Shown: piece by piece, positions 52,304 through 63,919 of the stretch
Layout of the letters: each line of letters begins with the position of its first letter
Numbering within the stretch: the first letter of the stretch is position 1
NCBI RefSeq assembly: GCF_022539505.1
Contig: NW_025900946.1
Span: 1-64,000, forward strand
From: Lolium rigidum
Lineage: Eukaryota > Streptophyta > Magnoliopsida > Poales > Poaceae
Direction of reading: 5' to 3'
Length of the DNA: 64,000 nucleotides
The notes under the pieces: generated by a model
The model's database searches: none
Told to the model about the DNA's origin: nothing
Seen by the model: only the letters and a program-made list of their open reading frames with translations
Position numbers and translations under genes: made by a program

Positions 52304-54874
52304 TTTGCACTTTCTGCGCCTAGCTGAAAGGCGTTAAAGAAAAGCGCTTATTGGAGACAACCCATGTTTTTACTACAGTACCTTGTTTTATATTTGAGTC
52401 TTGGAAGTTGTTTACTACTGTAGCAACCTCTTCTTATCATGTTTTTGTGCCAAGTAAAGTTTCTATGTCAAAGTTGATGTTATATTTGGGATCGCTGCGC
52501 AGAAACAGCATTGCTGTCTGTCACGAATCTGGGCACAGTTCTCTGTAGAAAATTCGAAAAAATCTGCCAATTTACGAGCGTGATCCTCAGATATGTCCGC
52601 AACTTTCATTAGTTTTGAGTTTTTCCATTTGAGCAAGTCTGGTGCCATCTTTAAATTCGTCTTTACGGACTGTTCTGTTTTTGACAGATTCTGCCTTTTA
52701 TTTCGCATTGCCTCTTTTGCTATGTTGGATTTATTTCTTTGATCCATTAATGTCCAGTAGCTTTATGCAATGTCCAGAAGTGTAAAGAATGATTGTGTCA
52801 CCTCTGAATGTGTGAATTATTAATTATGCACTAACCCTCTAATGAGTTTGCTTGAAGTTTGGTGTGAAGGAAGTTTTCAAGGGTCAAGAGAGGAGAATGA
52901 TATACTATGATCAAGAGGAGTGAAAGCTCTAAGCTTGGGGATGCCCCCGTGGTTCACCCCTGCATATTTTAAGAAGACTCAAGCGTCTAAGCTTGGGGAT
53001 GCCCAAGGCATCCCCTTCTTCATCGACAACATCATCGAGTTCCTCCCCTGAAATTATATTTTTATTCAATCACATCTTGTGTTCTTTACTTGGAGCGTCG
53101 GTTTGTTTTTGTTTTTGTTTTTGTTTGAATAAAATGGATCCTAGCATTCACTTTGTGGGAGAGAGACACGCTCCGCTGTTGCATATGGACAAATATGTCC
53201 TTAGGCTTTACTCATAATGTTCATGGCGAAGTTTCTTCTTCGTTAAATTGTTATATGGTTGGAATTGGAAAATGCTACATGTAGTAATTCTAAATTGTCT
53301 TGGATAATGTGATACTTGGCAATTGTTGTGCTCATGTTTAAGCTCTTGCATCATATGCTTTGCACCCATTAATGAAGAAATACATAGAGCTTGCTAAAAT
53401 TTGGTTTGCATATTTGGTCTCTCTAAGGTCTAGATAATATCTAGTATTGAGTTTTGAACAACAAGGAAGACGGTGTAGAGTCTTATAATGTTTACAATAT
53501 GTCTTTTATGTGAGTTTTGCTGCACCTGTTCATCCTTGAGTTTGCTTCAAATAACCTTGCTAGCCTAAACCTTGTATCGAGAGGGAATACTTCTCATGCA
53601 TCCAAAATCCTTGAGCCAACTACTATGCCATTTGTGTCCACCATACCTACCTACTACATGGTATTTCTCCGCCATTCCAAAGTAAATTGCTTGAGTGCTA
53701 CCTTTAAAATTCCATCATTCACCTTTGCAATATATAGCTCATGGGACAAAATAGCCTTAAAAACTATCGTAGTATTGAATATGTACTTATGCACTTTATC
53801 TTTTATTAAGTTGCTTGTTGTGCGATAACCATGCTTCGGGGAACGCCATCAACTATTGTTGAATATCATGTGAGTTGCTATGCATGTCCGTCTTGTCTGA
53901 AGGATCTATCATTTTAGTGGTTGGAGCATGCAAAATTGTTAGAGAAGAACATTGGGCCGCTAACTAAAGCCATGAATCATGGTTGAAGTTTCAGTTTTGG
54001 ACATATATCCTCAATCTTATATGAGAATAATAATCATTGCTACATGCTTATGCATTTAAGAGGAGTCCATTATCTGTTGTCCATGTTGTCCCGGTATGGA
54101 TGTCTAAGTTGAGAATAATCAAAAGCGAGAAATACAAAATGCGAGCATTCTCCTTAGACCTTTGTACAAGCGGCATGGAGGTACCCCTTTGTGACACTTG
54201 GTTGAAACATGGCATGCAAAGATCCGGTAGTTCAAGCTAAGTAGGACGAGGCGCGGACACTATTAGTATACTATGCATGAGGCTTGCAACTTGTAAGATA
54301 TAATTTACATAACTCATATGCTTTATTACTACCGTTGACAAAATTGTTTCATGTTTTCAAAATAAAAGCTCTAGCACAAATACAGCAATCGATGCTTTCT
54401 TCTTTGAAGGACCTTTCTTTTACTTTTATTGTTGAGTCAGTTTACCTATCTCCCTCCACCTTAAGAAGCAAACACTTGTGTGAACTGTGCATTGATTCCT
54501 ACATACTTGCATATTGCACTTGTTATATTACTTTATGTTGACAATACCCATGAGATATACATGTTATAAGTTGAAAGCAACCGCTGAAACTTAATCTTCC
54601 TTTGTGTTGCTTCAACACCTTTACTTTGATTTATTGCTTTATGAGTTAACTCTTATGCAAGACTTATTGATGCTTGTCTTGAAGTACTATTCATGAAAAG
54701 TCTTTGCTTTATGATTCAGTTGTTTACTCATGTCATTACCTTTGTTTTGATCGCTGCATTCATTACATATGTTTACAAATAGTATGATCAAGATAATGAT
54801 GGCATGTCACTTCGGAAATTATCTTTGTTATCGTTTTACTGCTCGGGACGAGCGAGAACTAAGCTTGGGGATGC
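52304..54874 (+). other. 3' non-coding interior of the LTR element, with PPT
   Basis: 2.6 kb without a credible ORF. AAGCTTGGGGATGC at 54861-54874 abuts the 3' LTR and serves as polypurine tract; the same AAGCTTGGGGATGCCC occurs at 52932 and 52990, so PPT-like copies are repeated inside. The absence of pol here is what makes the element non-autonomous. Confidence 0.75.
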
Positions 54875-56472
54875 TGATACGTCTCCAACGTATCGATAAT
54901 TTCTTATGTTCCATGCTACTTTATTGATGATACCTACATGTTTCATGCACATTATATGTCATATTTATGCATTTTCCGGAACTAACCTATTAACGAGATG
55001 CCGAAGAGCCAGTTGTTGTTTTCTGCTGTTTTTGGTTTCAGAAATCCTAGTAAGGAAATATTCTCGGAATTGGACGAAATCTTCGCCCAGGGTCCTATTT
55101 TTGCACGGAGCTTCCAGAAGACCGAAGAGATAACGAAGTGGGGCGACGAGGCGCCGCCACCATAGGGCCGCGCGGCCAGAGGGGGGCCCGCGCCGCCCTA
55201 TGGTGTGGGCCCCTCGTCAGCCCCCCTGACCTACCCTTCCGCCTACTTAAAGCCTCCGTCGCGAAACCCCCAATGCCGAGAGCCACGATACGGAAAACCT
55301 TCCGGAGACGCCGCCGCCGCGAATCCCATCTCGGGGGATTCGGGGAGATCGCCTCCGGCACCCTGCCGAGAGAAGGGATTCATCTCCCGGAGGACTCTTC
55401 ATCGCCATGATCGCCTCCGGAGTGATGAGTGAGTAGTTCACCCCTGGACCATGGGTCCATAGCAGTAGCTAGATGGTCGTCTTCTCCTTGTTGTGCTTCA
55501 TTGTTGGATCTTGTGAGCTGCCTAACATGATCAAGATCATCTATCCGTAATACTATATGTTGTGTTTGTCGGGATCCGATGGATAGAGAATACTATGTTA
55601 TGGTGATTATCAATCTATTGTTTATGTGTTGTTTATGATCTTGCATGCTCTCCGTTATTAGTAGAGGCTCTGGCTAAGTTTGTACTCTTAACTCCAGGAG
55701 GGAGTATTTATGCTCGATAGTGGGTTCATGCCTTCATTGACACCAGGACGAGTGACGAGAAAGTTCTAAGGTTGTGATGTGCTGTTGCCACTAGGGATAA
55801 AACATTGATTCTATGTCTAAGGATGTAGTTGTCGATTACATTACGCACCATACTTAATGCAATTGTCCGTTGCTTAGCAACTTAATGCCGAATGGGGTTC
55901 GGATGATAACTCTGAAGGTGGACTTTTTAGGCATAGATGCGGTTGGATGGCGGTCTATGTACTTTGTCGTAATGCCCAATTAAATCTCACTATATTTATC
56001 ATATCATGTATATGCATTGTTATGCCCTTCTCTATTTGTCAATTGCCCGACTGTAATTTGTTCACCCAACATGCTTTTATCTTATGGGAGAGACACCTCT
56101 AGTGAACTGTGGACCCCGGTCCTATTCTTTACATATCATACAATCTACTGCAATTGTGTTTTACTATTTTCTTGCAAACAATCATCTTCCACTCGATACG
56201 CTTAATCCTTTGTTACAGCAAGCCGGTGAGATTGACAACCTCACTGTTTCGTTGGGGCAAAGTACTTTGATTTTGTTGTGCAGATTCCACGTTGGCGCCG
56301 GAATCCCTGTTGTTGCGCCGCATCACATTTCGCCACCATCAACCTTCAACGTGCTTCTTGGCTCCTACTGGTTCGATTAAACCTTGGTTTCTTTCTGAGG
56401 GAAAACTTGCTACTGTGCGCATCATACCTTCCTCTTGGGGTTCCCAACGAACGTGTGAGTTACATGCCATCA
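54875..56472 (+). repeat. 3' LTR
   Basis: Same start as the 5' LTR; ends GTTACATGCCATCA followed by the TSD GGACT. Differences from the 5' LTR are scattered single bases and short indels. Confidence 0.95.
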
Positions 56473-58717
56473 GGACTTAACAAATCTTATATGATACTGC
56501 TTCGCAAAAAAGAAAATGATAGTTCTCCGAGTAACTACAGGCCTATTTCTCTCCTTAATTGCACGGTTAAACGGATCACCAAAATTTTAGAGGCACGTCT
56601 GCAATCTTTGATCAAATTCCTTGTGGACGAGGACCAAGCTGGTTTTGTCAAGACAAGATGCATTGCAGACAATTTTATGTATGCAATGGATTTAGTTCAA
56701 ACCTGCAAGAAAATGAAGAAGAAAACTATGATTCTGAAGCTAGATTCCGGTAAAACCTTCGACATGGTTTCTTGGGATGCTTTGTTTTCAATCATGCATA
56801 TTCGAGGTTTTGATAGGAAAGGGATCTTGTGGATGAAGGAGCTTCTCACCTCGGCTAAAACAAATATTTTGCTTAATGGGATTCCAGTGAACTGGATCAA
56901 TATTAAAAGGGGGTTACGGCAGGGGGATCCACAGTCACCACTTCTGTTCATTGTGGTGGTTGATGTTCTCCAACAAGCTATCAAGAACTATGCAGCTAAT
57001 GGACTACTTCGACACCCGGTGTTAGAGACCCCATTTTTACAATATGTAGACGATACTTTCATCGTCATACAAGGAGATGTGGAGTTGGCAAAAATCTTGA
57101 AGGAAATCCTTGATGACTTTGCTAGCACTATTGGACTCAAAATCAACTTCAGTAATCAACCTCTGTGCCAATTAATCTGACCGTGCGAGAAAGTGAGGAG
57201 ATTGCAAATGCTCTGAATTGTGCATTGGCCTCTTTCCCGCAGTCGTACTTGGGGCTTCCACTCTCTGACTCTAAGCTCCCAAAAGAGGTTCTTTTACCGT
57301 TTATCTCGGCTGTTGAAAACAGAATTGGCTTTTCTCTTCATTTCATTACCCGTGGTGGGAGACTGACTTTGAGAAAGTCCGTTCTATCAGCCTTAATAGC
57401 TTACCTCATGTCTTGTATCAAATTACCGCAGTGGGTAATTGATGAGATAGAAAGATTGGTGAGAGCTTTCTTGAATGGCAGCGACTGTCTAGTTGCATGG
57501 GACTATGTTTGTAGAAGCTTTGAAGAGGGTGGGCTTGGTATCAAGAACTTACAAAACCAAAATTATTGCTTGCTGACAAAATTCGTCCACTTGTGTCTTA
57601 ACTCAACCCAACTCGCCTTGGACCAGATGGGTGATGGCTACACACCTGCAAGGAAAGGATTTTGGAGACATCCCAACCACCCAAACCAGAGGTTGGAAAC
57701 AGCTTTGGGGGATGATTGACACCTACAGAAACGCTACATGTGTTTAGCTGGGAAATGGGATTAGTACCTCATTATGGAAAGATAAATGGACGACAGATGG
57801 TCCTCTTTGCTTCTAGTTCCAGCTTTATTTTCACACACCATTAAGCCAAATATCTCTGTTGCGGACTGCTGGAGGGATGGAGCTTGGACTATCCCTCTTA
57901 ACCATATCGCTTCTGAATGGGCCGACAAGAAAAGGAAACTCTAATTAGGTTCTTGGGCACCTGTAATCTGCAAAACTTAGAAGGTGATAAGAGGGGCTGG
58001 CGATTTGACAAAACAGACTCTTTCTGAGTTAGCAACTTGTAGAACATCATGAAGTAGGGCGGTATCAGGCAAGAAAGTGCAGAATCAATATGGAGATGTG
58101 CAACACCAAAAAAAGTTAATTTTTTTTGCTTGGATGCTGATTAAGGGAAGGATCCGAGTGAGAGCTGTTTTACTCCGTCAGAAAATTGTGGATGACGAGA
58201 GATGTCCCTTTGGCTGCAAGGAATAGGAGACTACAAAACATTTTGCTCTGAATTGTGGTATAATAGTTCCAATCCTTGCGCTTTTAGGGGTTAACTTAAC
58301 CACCTGCGAGAAGCTTACAAATATCTATGACACCGCAAGGGAGAGATGACCAGTTCAGAAAAAGAATGTCTGGAATTTAGTCATTACAGCTGCTTTGTGG
58401 AGCACTTGGTTAGCAAGAAACATGAAAGTTTCTGATGATGTGGAAATCCCTCTTCACATAGTGGCCAAATAATGCATGGACACCTGCAAACTTTGGGCAC
58501 TTAGATCCAGACATGAGGAGAAGGCTTCTATCCAACATTGGCTTGCAGGCTGGACTGTATAAAATTCCCTCACCTGTGTTTTTGCTTTTTCTCTAACTGT
58601 TTTCCCTCCCTGTAACCTCTTGCATGTAAAACGTTGAGCTGCCTTAGCTCCCTTATATAAAGTTTTAAGGTAGGGGGAAACCCCTTCCGAAGTTCTAAAA
58701 AAAAGATGATGCATGTA

Positions 58718-59620
58718 GATGGCCCGTGACAAAAGAGTACATCAATGTATTTGACCCCTAAACTTAAAAAGTTAGATTGCCGTGGCTTAAGATACCACTG
58801 AAAATTCAAAAATTATGCTTAGCTGCTAATAAAAGTATCTTAACTAAATATGTTCTATTTAAGAGAGCCCGCAAAGGTTGAGATGTTTAAGCTAGGTGGA
58901 AACTATAGATAATTTAGTTGTTGAATTTAAGTTAGGTATATATGTGCAACTAGTTTGATGGATTTTTTCAATAATTTTAAGATATTAGTGGATGAATTGA
59001 GAATTATTCTGCTAGAGTTAAAAATCTTATTGTAATGGGGGTGTTGATGTGATATGGTCAGTTTTGAATATATTGAACAAAACATGTTTCGGTCATGTTT
59101 AATCGTATATTCCAACGCATGGTAGATAGCAACACACCAAGCTACCAAAACCGTAGTATGTGCACTTTCCGCAGCATAGTTATTATCGGCTTTTAACCGC
59201 CGCTTAACCGCAATATCGGATTGTAGGTCTTTATGGTTGTCCATGCACATTGGGTTTTAGTAGGCATCCCATGAGTCATTGGATCTAATTAAATGGCCTA
59301 ACTTCTTTCTTCCTGCATTACTCAAATTTCTTAGTCTTTATGTAGCCACACCAAACGTAGCCTCCTCGATTAGACCTTGCTTTTCCATTCTAGTTGCCCC
59401 ATTTGTGTTGCCGCTCATGTGTGGTGATTGTTGTCATAAGGGTAAAGCCTTGCATTTAAATCTAGGCATGGTAGCCTGAAGGGCGGATATATTGTCCCTC
59501 TAGCCGGAGTGTCCACCCTCGGGTACGACAACACTTGCATTTCATGGATTCGTGCCACACAAAAAACTTCTCTATAAAATTAGCATTTTAAACTTGTTCA
59601 CCTTGGCTTCCACAAGTTTC
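58718..59620. other. Non-coding stretch, nothing recognised
   Basis: AT-rich with short ORFs on both strands that have no family features. An imperfect inverted motif (GGCTTTTAACCGCCGCTTAA) is near 59190. Confidence 0.4.
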
Positions 59621-60549
59621 TGGATCCACCACTAGCTAACCAGACTCGACGAGCCCGGTATCCAGGCTGGCTTGGGCTCCAATTTTTGGACCAAAGTCTC
59701 CGAAAGCTGAAAAATAGCCCAAAACATTTAAACATTAAATCTTGTTGCTGGAGTAATATTGTTAAAAAAATGAATAGACTAATAGTCTAAAATGAAAATA
59801 TGGAGATTTTTTTTGCCTTGAGATGGGCATGAGTGTGCCATTTTGTCGGGCTTTTGCAAAGCACGCACCAGCCATCTATGATAAAGTGCCCATGTCTACT
59901 TTCCATCTAACCTCTCTGTGGCTCCTTAAACAACCCTGCCGTGATAGAGAACCTCCAAACCTAACCCATCAGTAAGGCCATATCTTATTTTTTTAATCTC
60001 AGAGCGACGCGAACCTAGAATTAAATTTGAGAGGGAGCAAGCGGTTTGAATCGGAATACTTCTTGTATAAGTTCACATGATTTGAATATGTTTCTTGTAA
60101 AAATGAACAAATTAATTCCATTGAACTCGCATATACTTAGGTCCGCCACTGCACGCCACTATCGGTGCTGCCACGTCCTTGGTTGTTCCGCCTTTTATTC
60201 TTTTTGCGGGGGTGGCTTTTACGTCTTACGACGTCAACCTAGCAGTATGGATAACCTCCGACTATAAATACGTGTTTTTTACTAAGTTATTTTTTATTTG
60301 ACTAACTTTATAGACAAAATTACAAATCGATACGTATAAAATTAACAAAAAAATTCTTCAATATGAATCCAACAATATTAATTACGTATAATATGATCAA
60401 TATGTTGTTGCTCAATTTTTCAGTCAAAGTCCATCTTAAAATATGTACGTGCCTTATTCATTGAAACGGAGGTAATATTAGTTTAGTGCATTAAATTTTG
60501 ATAGTTTTTCTAAGAAAGTTTGTTCAATTTCTTTAGAAAAATTTAGGAA
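59621..60549. repeat. Segment S2 (partner S1 at 31103-32190)
   Basis: Begins GATCCACCACTAGCTAACCA and follows S1 to AGAAAAATTTAGGA, where a CACTA end begins. A Stowaway-like MITE is shared with S1. Confidence 0.85.
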
Positions 60550-60550
60550 T

Positions 60551-60763
60551 CACTGGTGGAAAAAAGGGCTTCGGTCGCGGTTCGCAACTGCCAATGGTCG
60601 CGGTTGCGCAACCGCGACCAAGCAAGCGCGACTAAAGCCCACCCCCCTTTAGTCGCGGTTCCTTACGAACCGCGACTAAAGGCGCCTCCACGTGGCCGCC
60701 AGCACTCCTTCGGGCGGAGGACCTTTAGTCGCGGTTCTCCTGGCCAACCGCGACTAGAGGCCG
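60551..60763. repeat. CACTA terminus and sub-terminal repeats
   Basis: Units such as CCTTTAGTCGCGGTTC and its complement recur five or six times. The motif differs from that of the CACTA at 16883, so it is another family. Confidence 0.85.
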
Positions 60764-61015
60764 CCGCAGGTTTAGGGTTTTAGCCCCCCCTAAACCTCGG
60801 TTTCTTTTTAGTTTGTATTGTTTTATTTTCTTTTCTGTTTTATTTTAATTTTGAAGGAGTTTCACATATTCTACGGTACTACATATACATGCATATGAAC
60901 GTACAATTTCAAACAAATTTGAAATTAGAACCAAAAAGAATTCAAGAGGAATTGACAATATATATTCAATATCGATGACCATATACAATTTTGAACTAGT
61001 TTCCATACATATGAT

Positions 61016-61892
61016 TTACTGCATATGAAGTTCTACGTCCTCTACATAGTGTTCTCCTATAGGATCGATGACTTGCTTCGCGATCCATCCAGCTAGTTCC
61101 TCTTGGATTGGTCGGAAGCGAGCTTCTAGACTAAGCGTCTTCCGAAGGTTATTCCTGCTAATGTTTTTCTTACGCGAAATCCGCTCAGAGGTGTATCTCC
61201 GGATCATCTCACAAACATAGTATCCACATAGATTGGTCCCCTTTGGCTGAATATCTCCAGTCGCAGACACTACCCTTTTCCACTGTAGCTCTTTTTTGAA
61301 TTCACCGACCTTTGTGTTTACGAACCGTGTCCAAACCCTACGAGGCAAAGAAAATTAAATGAACAAGAGAGTTATTAGTTACTTGATATTAGGAAATGAA
61401 CAAAATAGGCCGATCGATATAGAGCGCAAGTGAATGAAAATATATAATTACTTCTGCATCATTTTTCTCAAGTCGGCCCAAAGCTTTGCATTCATATTCG
61501 GAGAGTCGTGGATGAGAACCGTGGAGTCGTGAAATTGAATTACTAGCAGAATCCGAGTGGAACCTGCGGACACGATACATGCACAAGTCATGCATAATTA
61601 ACTCATCAATTAGAGTAAACAAAAGAGAATGTGCTCAAGACAGAAACACTCACCCAAAATGGTAAGGAAATAGAATATCACTTTTGAGTTCCTGGCTTGA
61701 AAAAAACATCCACAGGTCGGCCTCCATGTCGGCGGGAAAATGTTGTAACACATATGAATTAACGATATGTGGGTCAATGAACCCAACATCATGGATGTTC
61801 CTTATTATGCATTCCCGCTTCTTCATTCTCGCATACACAACAAGATAGTTAATTAGGACAATATATATATATATATATATAGTGCGAGGCAA
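61016..61892 (-). pseudogene. Ulp1-like protease C-terminal part of CACTA gene
   Basis: On the minus strand 61892 onward reads KRECIIRNIHDVGFIDPHIV then NSYVLQHFPADMEADLWMFF and ILFPYHFG, ending in a GTGAGT donor at about 61653. After two AT-rich stretches, 61348-61016 reads GEFKKELQWKRVV and PKGTNLCGYYVCEMIRRYTS, where the Cys in NLCGYYVC is the expected C48 nucleophile. Thus introns probably separate the pieces; the His/Asp-bearing exon is not clearly readable (61389-61622). In CACTA elements this Ulp1-like domain ends the second protein; a role in removing SUMO-like tags is inferred from the family. Confidence 0.65.
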
Positions 61893-62093
61893 TGAACGAG
61901 ATGGGGTAGAAATAAATCACTTACAGAACGTAGCAACTGATGATAGATTTGTCGAGCTCGCGCAGATTGAAAAGCTGGAACAATTCACTCCGATGAATTT
62001 GTACATAGTAATGTTTGAAGTGATGCTCAGGTCTAACTTCCGCATAAATATAGTCTTTGGCGTTTTTTAATTTTATGTAAGCCTTGTACCAAT

Positions 62094-63354
62094 TTAGCAG
62101 ACACTGTCATTTGTGGAGGTAGATCCTTTTCCTGCGCGAGGCTCGACGAGAGGCCCATTCGACACATATGTAATTACTACGTCCTTCATTGTTGCCTCAT
62201 CAAGGCCTAACACTGCACGAAGAGTCAGACCTAAGTTGGCCGCTTGTTCTATGGCACTTGCTACAGTCAATCCCTGTCTTGCCGCAGCTGCTATGATTTC
62301 GGGGTCATCCGGACCGGCGGCTTTCACTATGAGAGGGGCGATGGATTGTTTACTCTGTTCCCCGAGCTGGGCAACTTGTTTCCCCTCTTTTTTACTTTCA
62401 CTATGAGAGGCTTTCTTCTCCTGCTTCTCCGCCAACTCTTGCTTCTCCTTCAAGATGAATGCTTGCCTACGAAGTTCATGTGAATAGTAGTCAGGCAGAT
62501 TCTTCGCGGCTTGGGACGGTTCGGTCAAAAATGACTTAGCCCACTTCTTTTGCTTGTCGAATATACCGGCTTGGGCTCGGGCTCTCTTTTCTTCTTGCAG
62601 TCCGCCCTGCCATTTCTCATGCTCGAGCAGCCACGACCGCTGCATTTTCCTCCACACTAAGGTCATAAGGTCTCGGGGTGAGAGGCTTCGATGATGGCTC
62701 CGGTATCTTTGTGGTCCTAGGTACATAAGGGTCCGGGTTAATAGTCCAGGACTGCTTCCTCTTCTTTGCCGGGGCGGCTGCTTCTTCGCCGGAGGTGGAC
62801 CGGGGGCGGCGTCGCGTTACCCGCCGGAGGTGAATTGGGGGGCGGCGTCGGCTGACGTGAAGGAGGTGTAGGTGAACCACCACCACCGCCGCCGCCGCCG
62901 CCACCACCACCGGAGGGGGGTGGACTTGTTCGCCTTGGCGCCTCATCTGGAAACTTGATAAACTTCTTTTCCGGAGAATAAACCGGCACTTGACACCTCC
63001 AAGTCTTCTCTCCCCTTCGGGTGTAGCAATGTCAATCTCCGTGTCCTCAAACCCCGGGACTATTTCCTCCACCGTGACACGAGCATAGCCATCTGCAATG
63101 GGATTGTTGTGGTGGAGTGCTCCGAGCTCACATGGCAAAGCACTGCCGATGGCTACCTTCGTGGACATGTTCCCAGTAGGATAATGCAGATGACATTGTT
63201 TCATCTCCTTTACATCGTCCACGGGGTAGCGAGGAGGCTCCGGTGCAGTAATTTGGATCTCCGGTGCATCAGTAGCCGGCTGGACCTCCGTGGAAGCCAC
63301 GCTGCTTCTCCGCTGCTGGCTTCCGAGATCCGCTGGATGATCTTCATGCGTCCC
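62094..63354 (-). pseudogene. N-terminal part of the CACTA second gene (DUF8039-like, then Gln/Lys-rich)
   Basis: The coding sequence is cut by LTR DNA at 63355. It reads MKQCHLHYPTGNMSTKVAIG, LGALHHNNPIADGYARVTVE and EIVPGFEDTEIDIATPEGER (about 63215-63020), the segment I associate with DUF8039 of grass CACTA proteins. A frameshift near 63000 leads to a Pro-rich stretch with a Gly run (62918-62880). Then 62726-62094 is an uninterrupted frame: KQKKWAKSFLTEPSQAAKNL, LGEQSKQSIAPLIVKAAGPD and AAARQGLTVASAIEQAANLG, ending near 62094. It then continues in the Ulp1-like part. Non-functional as it lacks a start and is shifted. Confidence 0.7.
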
Positions 63355-63919
63355 TGATACGTCTCCAACGTATCGATAATTTCTTATGTTCCATGCTACT
63401 TTATTGATGATACCTACATGTTTTATGCACATTATATGTCATATTTATGCATTTTCTGGAACTAACCTATTAACAAGATGCCGAAGAGCCGATTGTCGTT
63501 TTCTGCTGTTTTTGGTTTCGAAATCCTAGTAAAGAAATATTCTCGGAATTGGACGAAACTTTCGCCCGTGGTCCTATTTTTGCACGAAGCTTCCGGAAGA
63601 CCGAAGACCTAACGAAGTGGGGCCACGAGGCGGCCAGGGGGTGGCCGGCGCGGCCCGAGGTCTTGGCCGCGCGGCCCTGCCCCCTCGGGCCCCTCGTGTG
63701 GCCCCTCGCGTTGACCTTCCGCCTACTTAAAGCTCCCGTCGCGAAACCCCCGATGACCGAGAGCCACGATACGGAAAACCTTACGAGACGCCGCCGCCGC
63801 GAATCCCATCTCGGGGGATTCGGAGATCGCCTCCGGCACCTCGCCGGAGAGGGGATTCATCTCCCGGAGGACTCTTCATCGCCATGATCGCCTCCGGAGT
63901 GATGAGTGAGTAGTTCACC
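63355..63919 (+). mobile_element. LTR fragment inserted in the CACTA gene
   Basis: Starts TGATACGTCTCCAACGTATC and matches the LTR at 48338 for about 560 bp up to GAGTAGTTCACC, where another LTR start follows. The GC-rich part (63640-63700) differs from the 48338 copy. Confidence 0.85.

Larger units (their letters stand above)
48338..56472 (+). mobile_element. Complete LTR retrotransposon (Gypsy, Athila-like), gag and protease only
   Basis: 5' LTR 48338-49932 (1595 bp) and 3' LTR 54875-56472 (1598 bp) are nearly identical by eye. The TSD GGACT is at 48333-48337 and 56473-56477. PBS and PPT are in the expected places. The 4.9-kb interior encodes gag and a retropepsin but no RT, RNase H or integrase, so it depends on another element for movement. 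High LTR similarity means a recent insertion compared with the LINE it broke. Confidence 0.95.
48150..58560 (+). pseudogene. LINE ORF2 remnant, split by the LTR element
   Basis: Before the LTR element the frame reads KEIMRAIKDIPRDKSPGPDG and GFYQDFWLLIKEDVV, the RT entry motifs, with a stop near 48300. After it come NYRPISLLNC, KLDSGKTFDMVSWDALF, RRGLRQGDP-like KRGLRQGDPQSP and QYVDDTFIVI (active-site YVDD near 57048). A frameshift at about 57165 leads to SYLGLPLSDSKLPKE and LVAWDYVCRSFEEGGLGIKN. Beyond 57720 stops accumulate, but the zf-RVT Cys motif (CPFGCKE) and ALWSTWLARN are still readable to about 58560. Endonuclease missing. Non-functional. Confidence 0.85.
48089..58701 (+). mobile_element. 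5'-truncated LINE, split by a complete LTR retrotransposon
   Basis: AAAGATGATGCATGTA flanks it (48073-48088 and 58702-58717) and its right end is an A run. LINE sequence is 48089-48337 and 56478-58701, about 2.5 kb. The interruption is the LTR element 48338-56472. Confidence 0.9.
60551..63354 (-). mobile_element. Partial CACTA transposon, minus strand
   Basis: The terminus CACTGGTGGAAAAAAGGGCT at 60551 is followed by palindromic units (60570-60763) of TTTAGTCGCGGTTC / GAACCGCGACTAAAG type. Genes run on the minus strand towards this end. The other end, and the start of the gene, are missing because LTR sequence begins at 63355. Confidence 0.85.
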
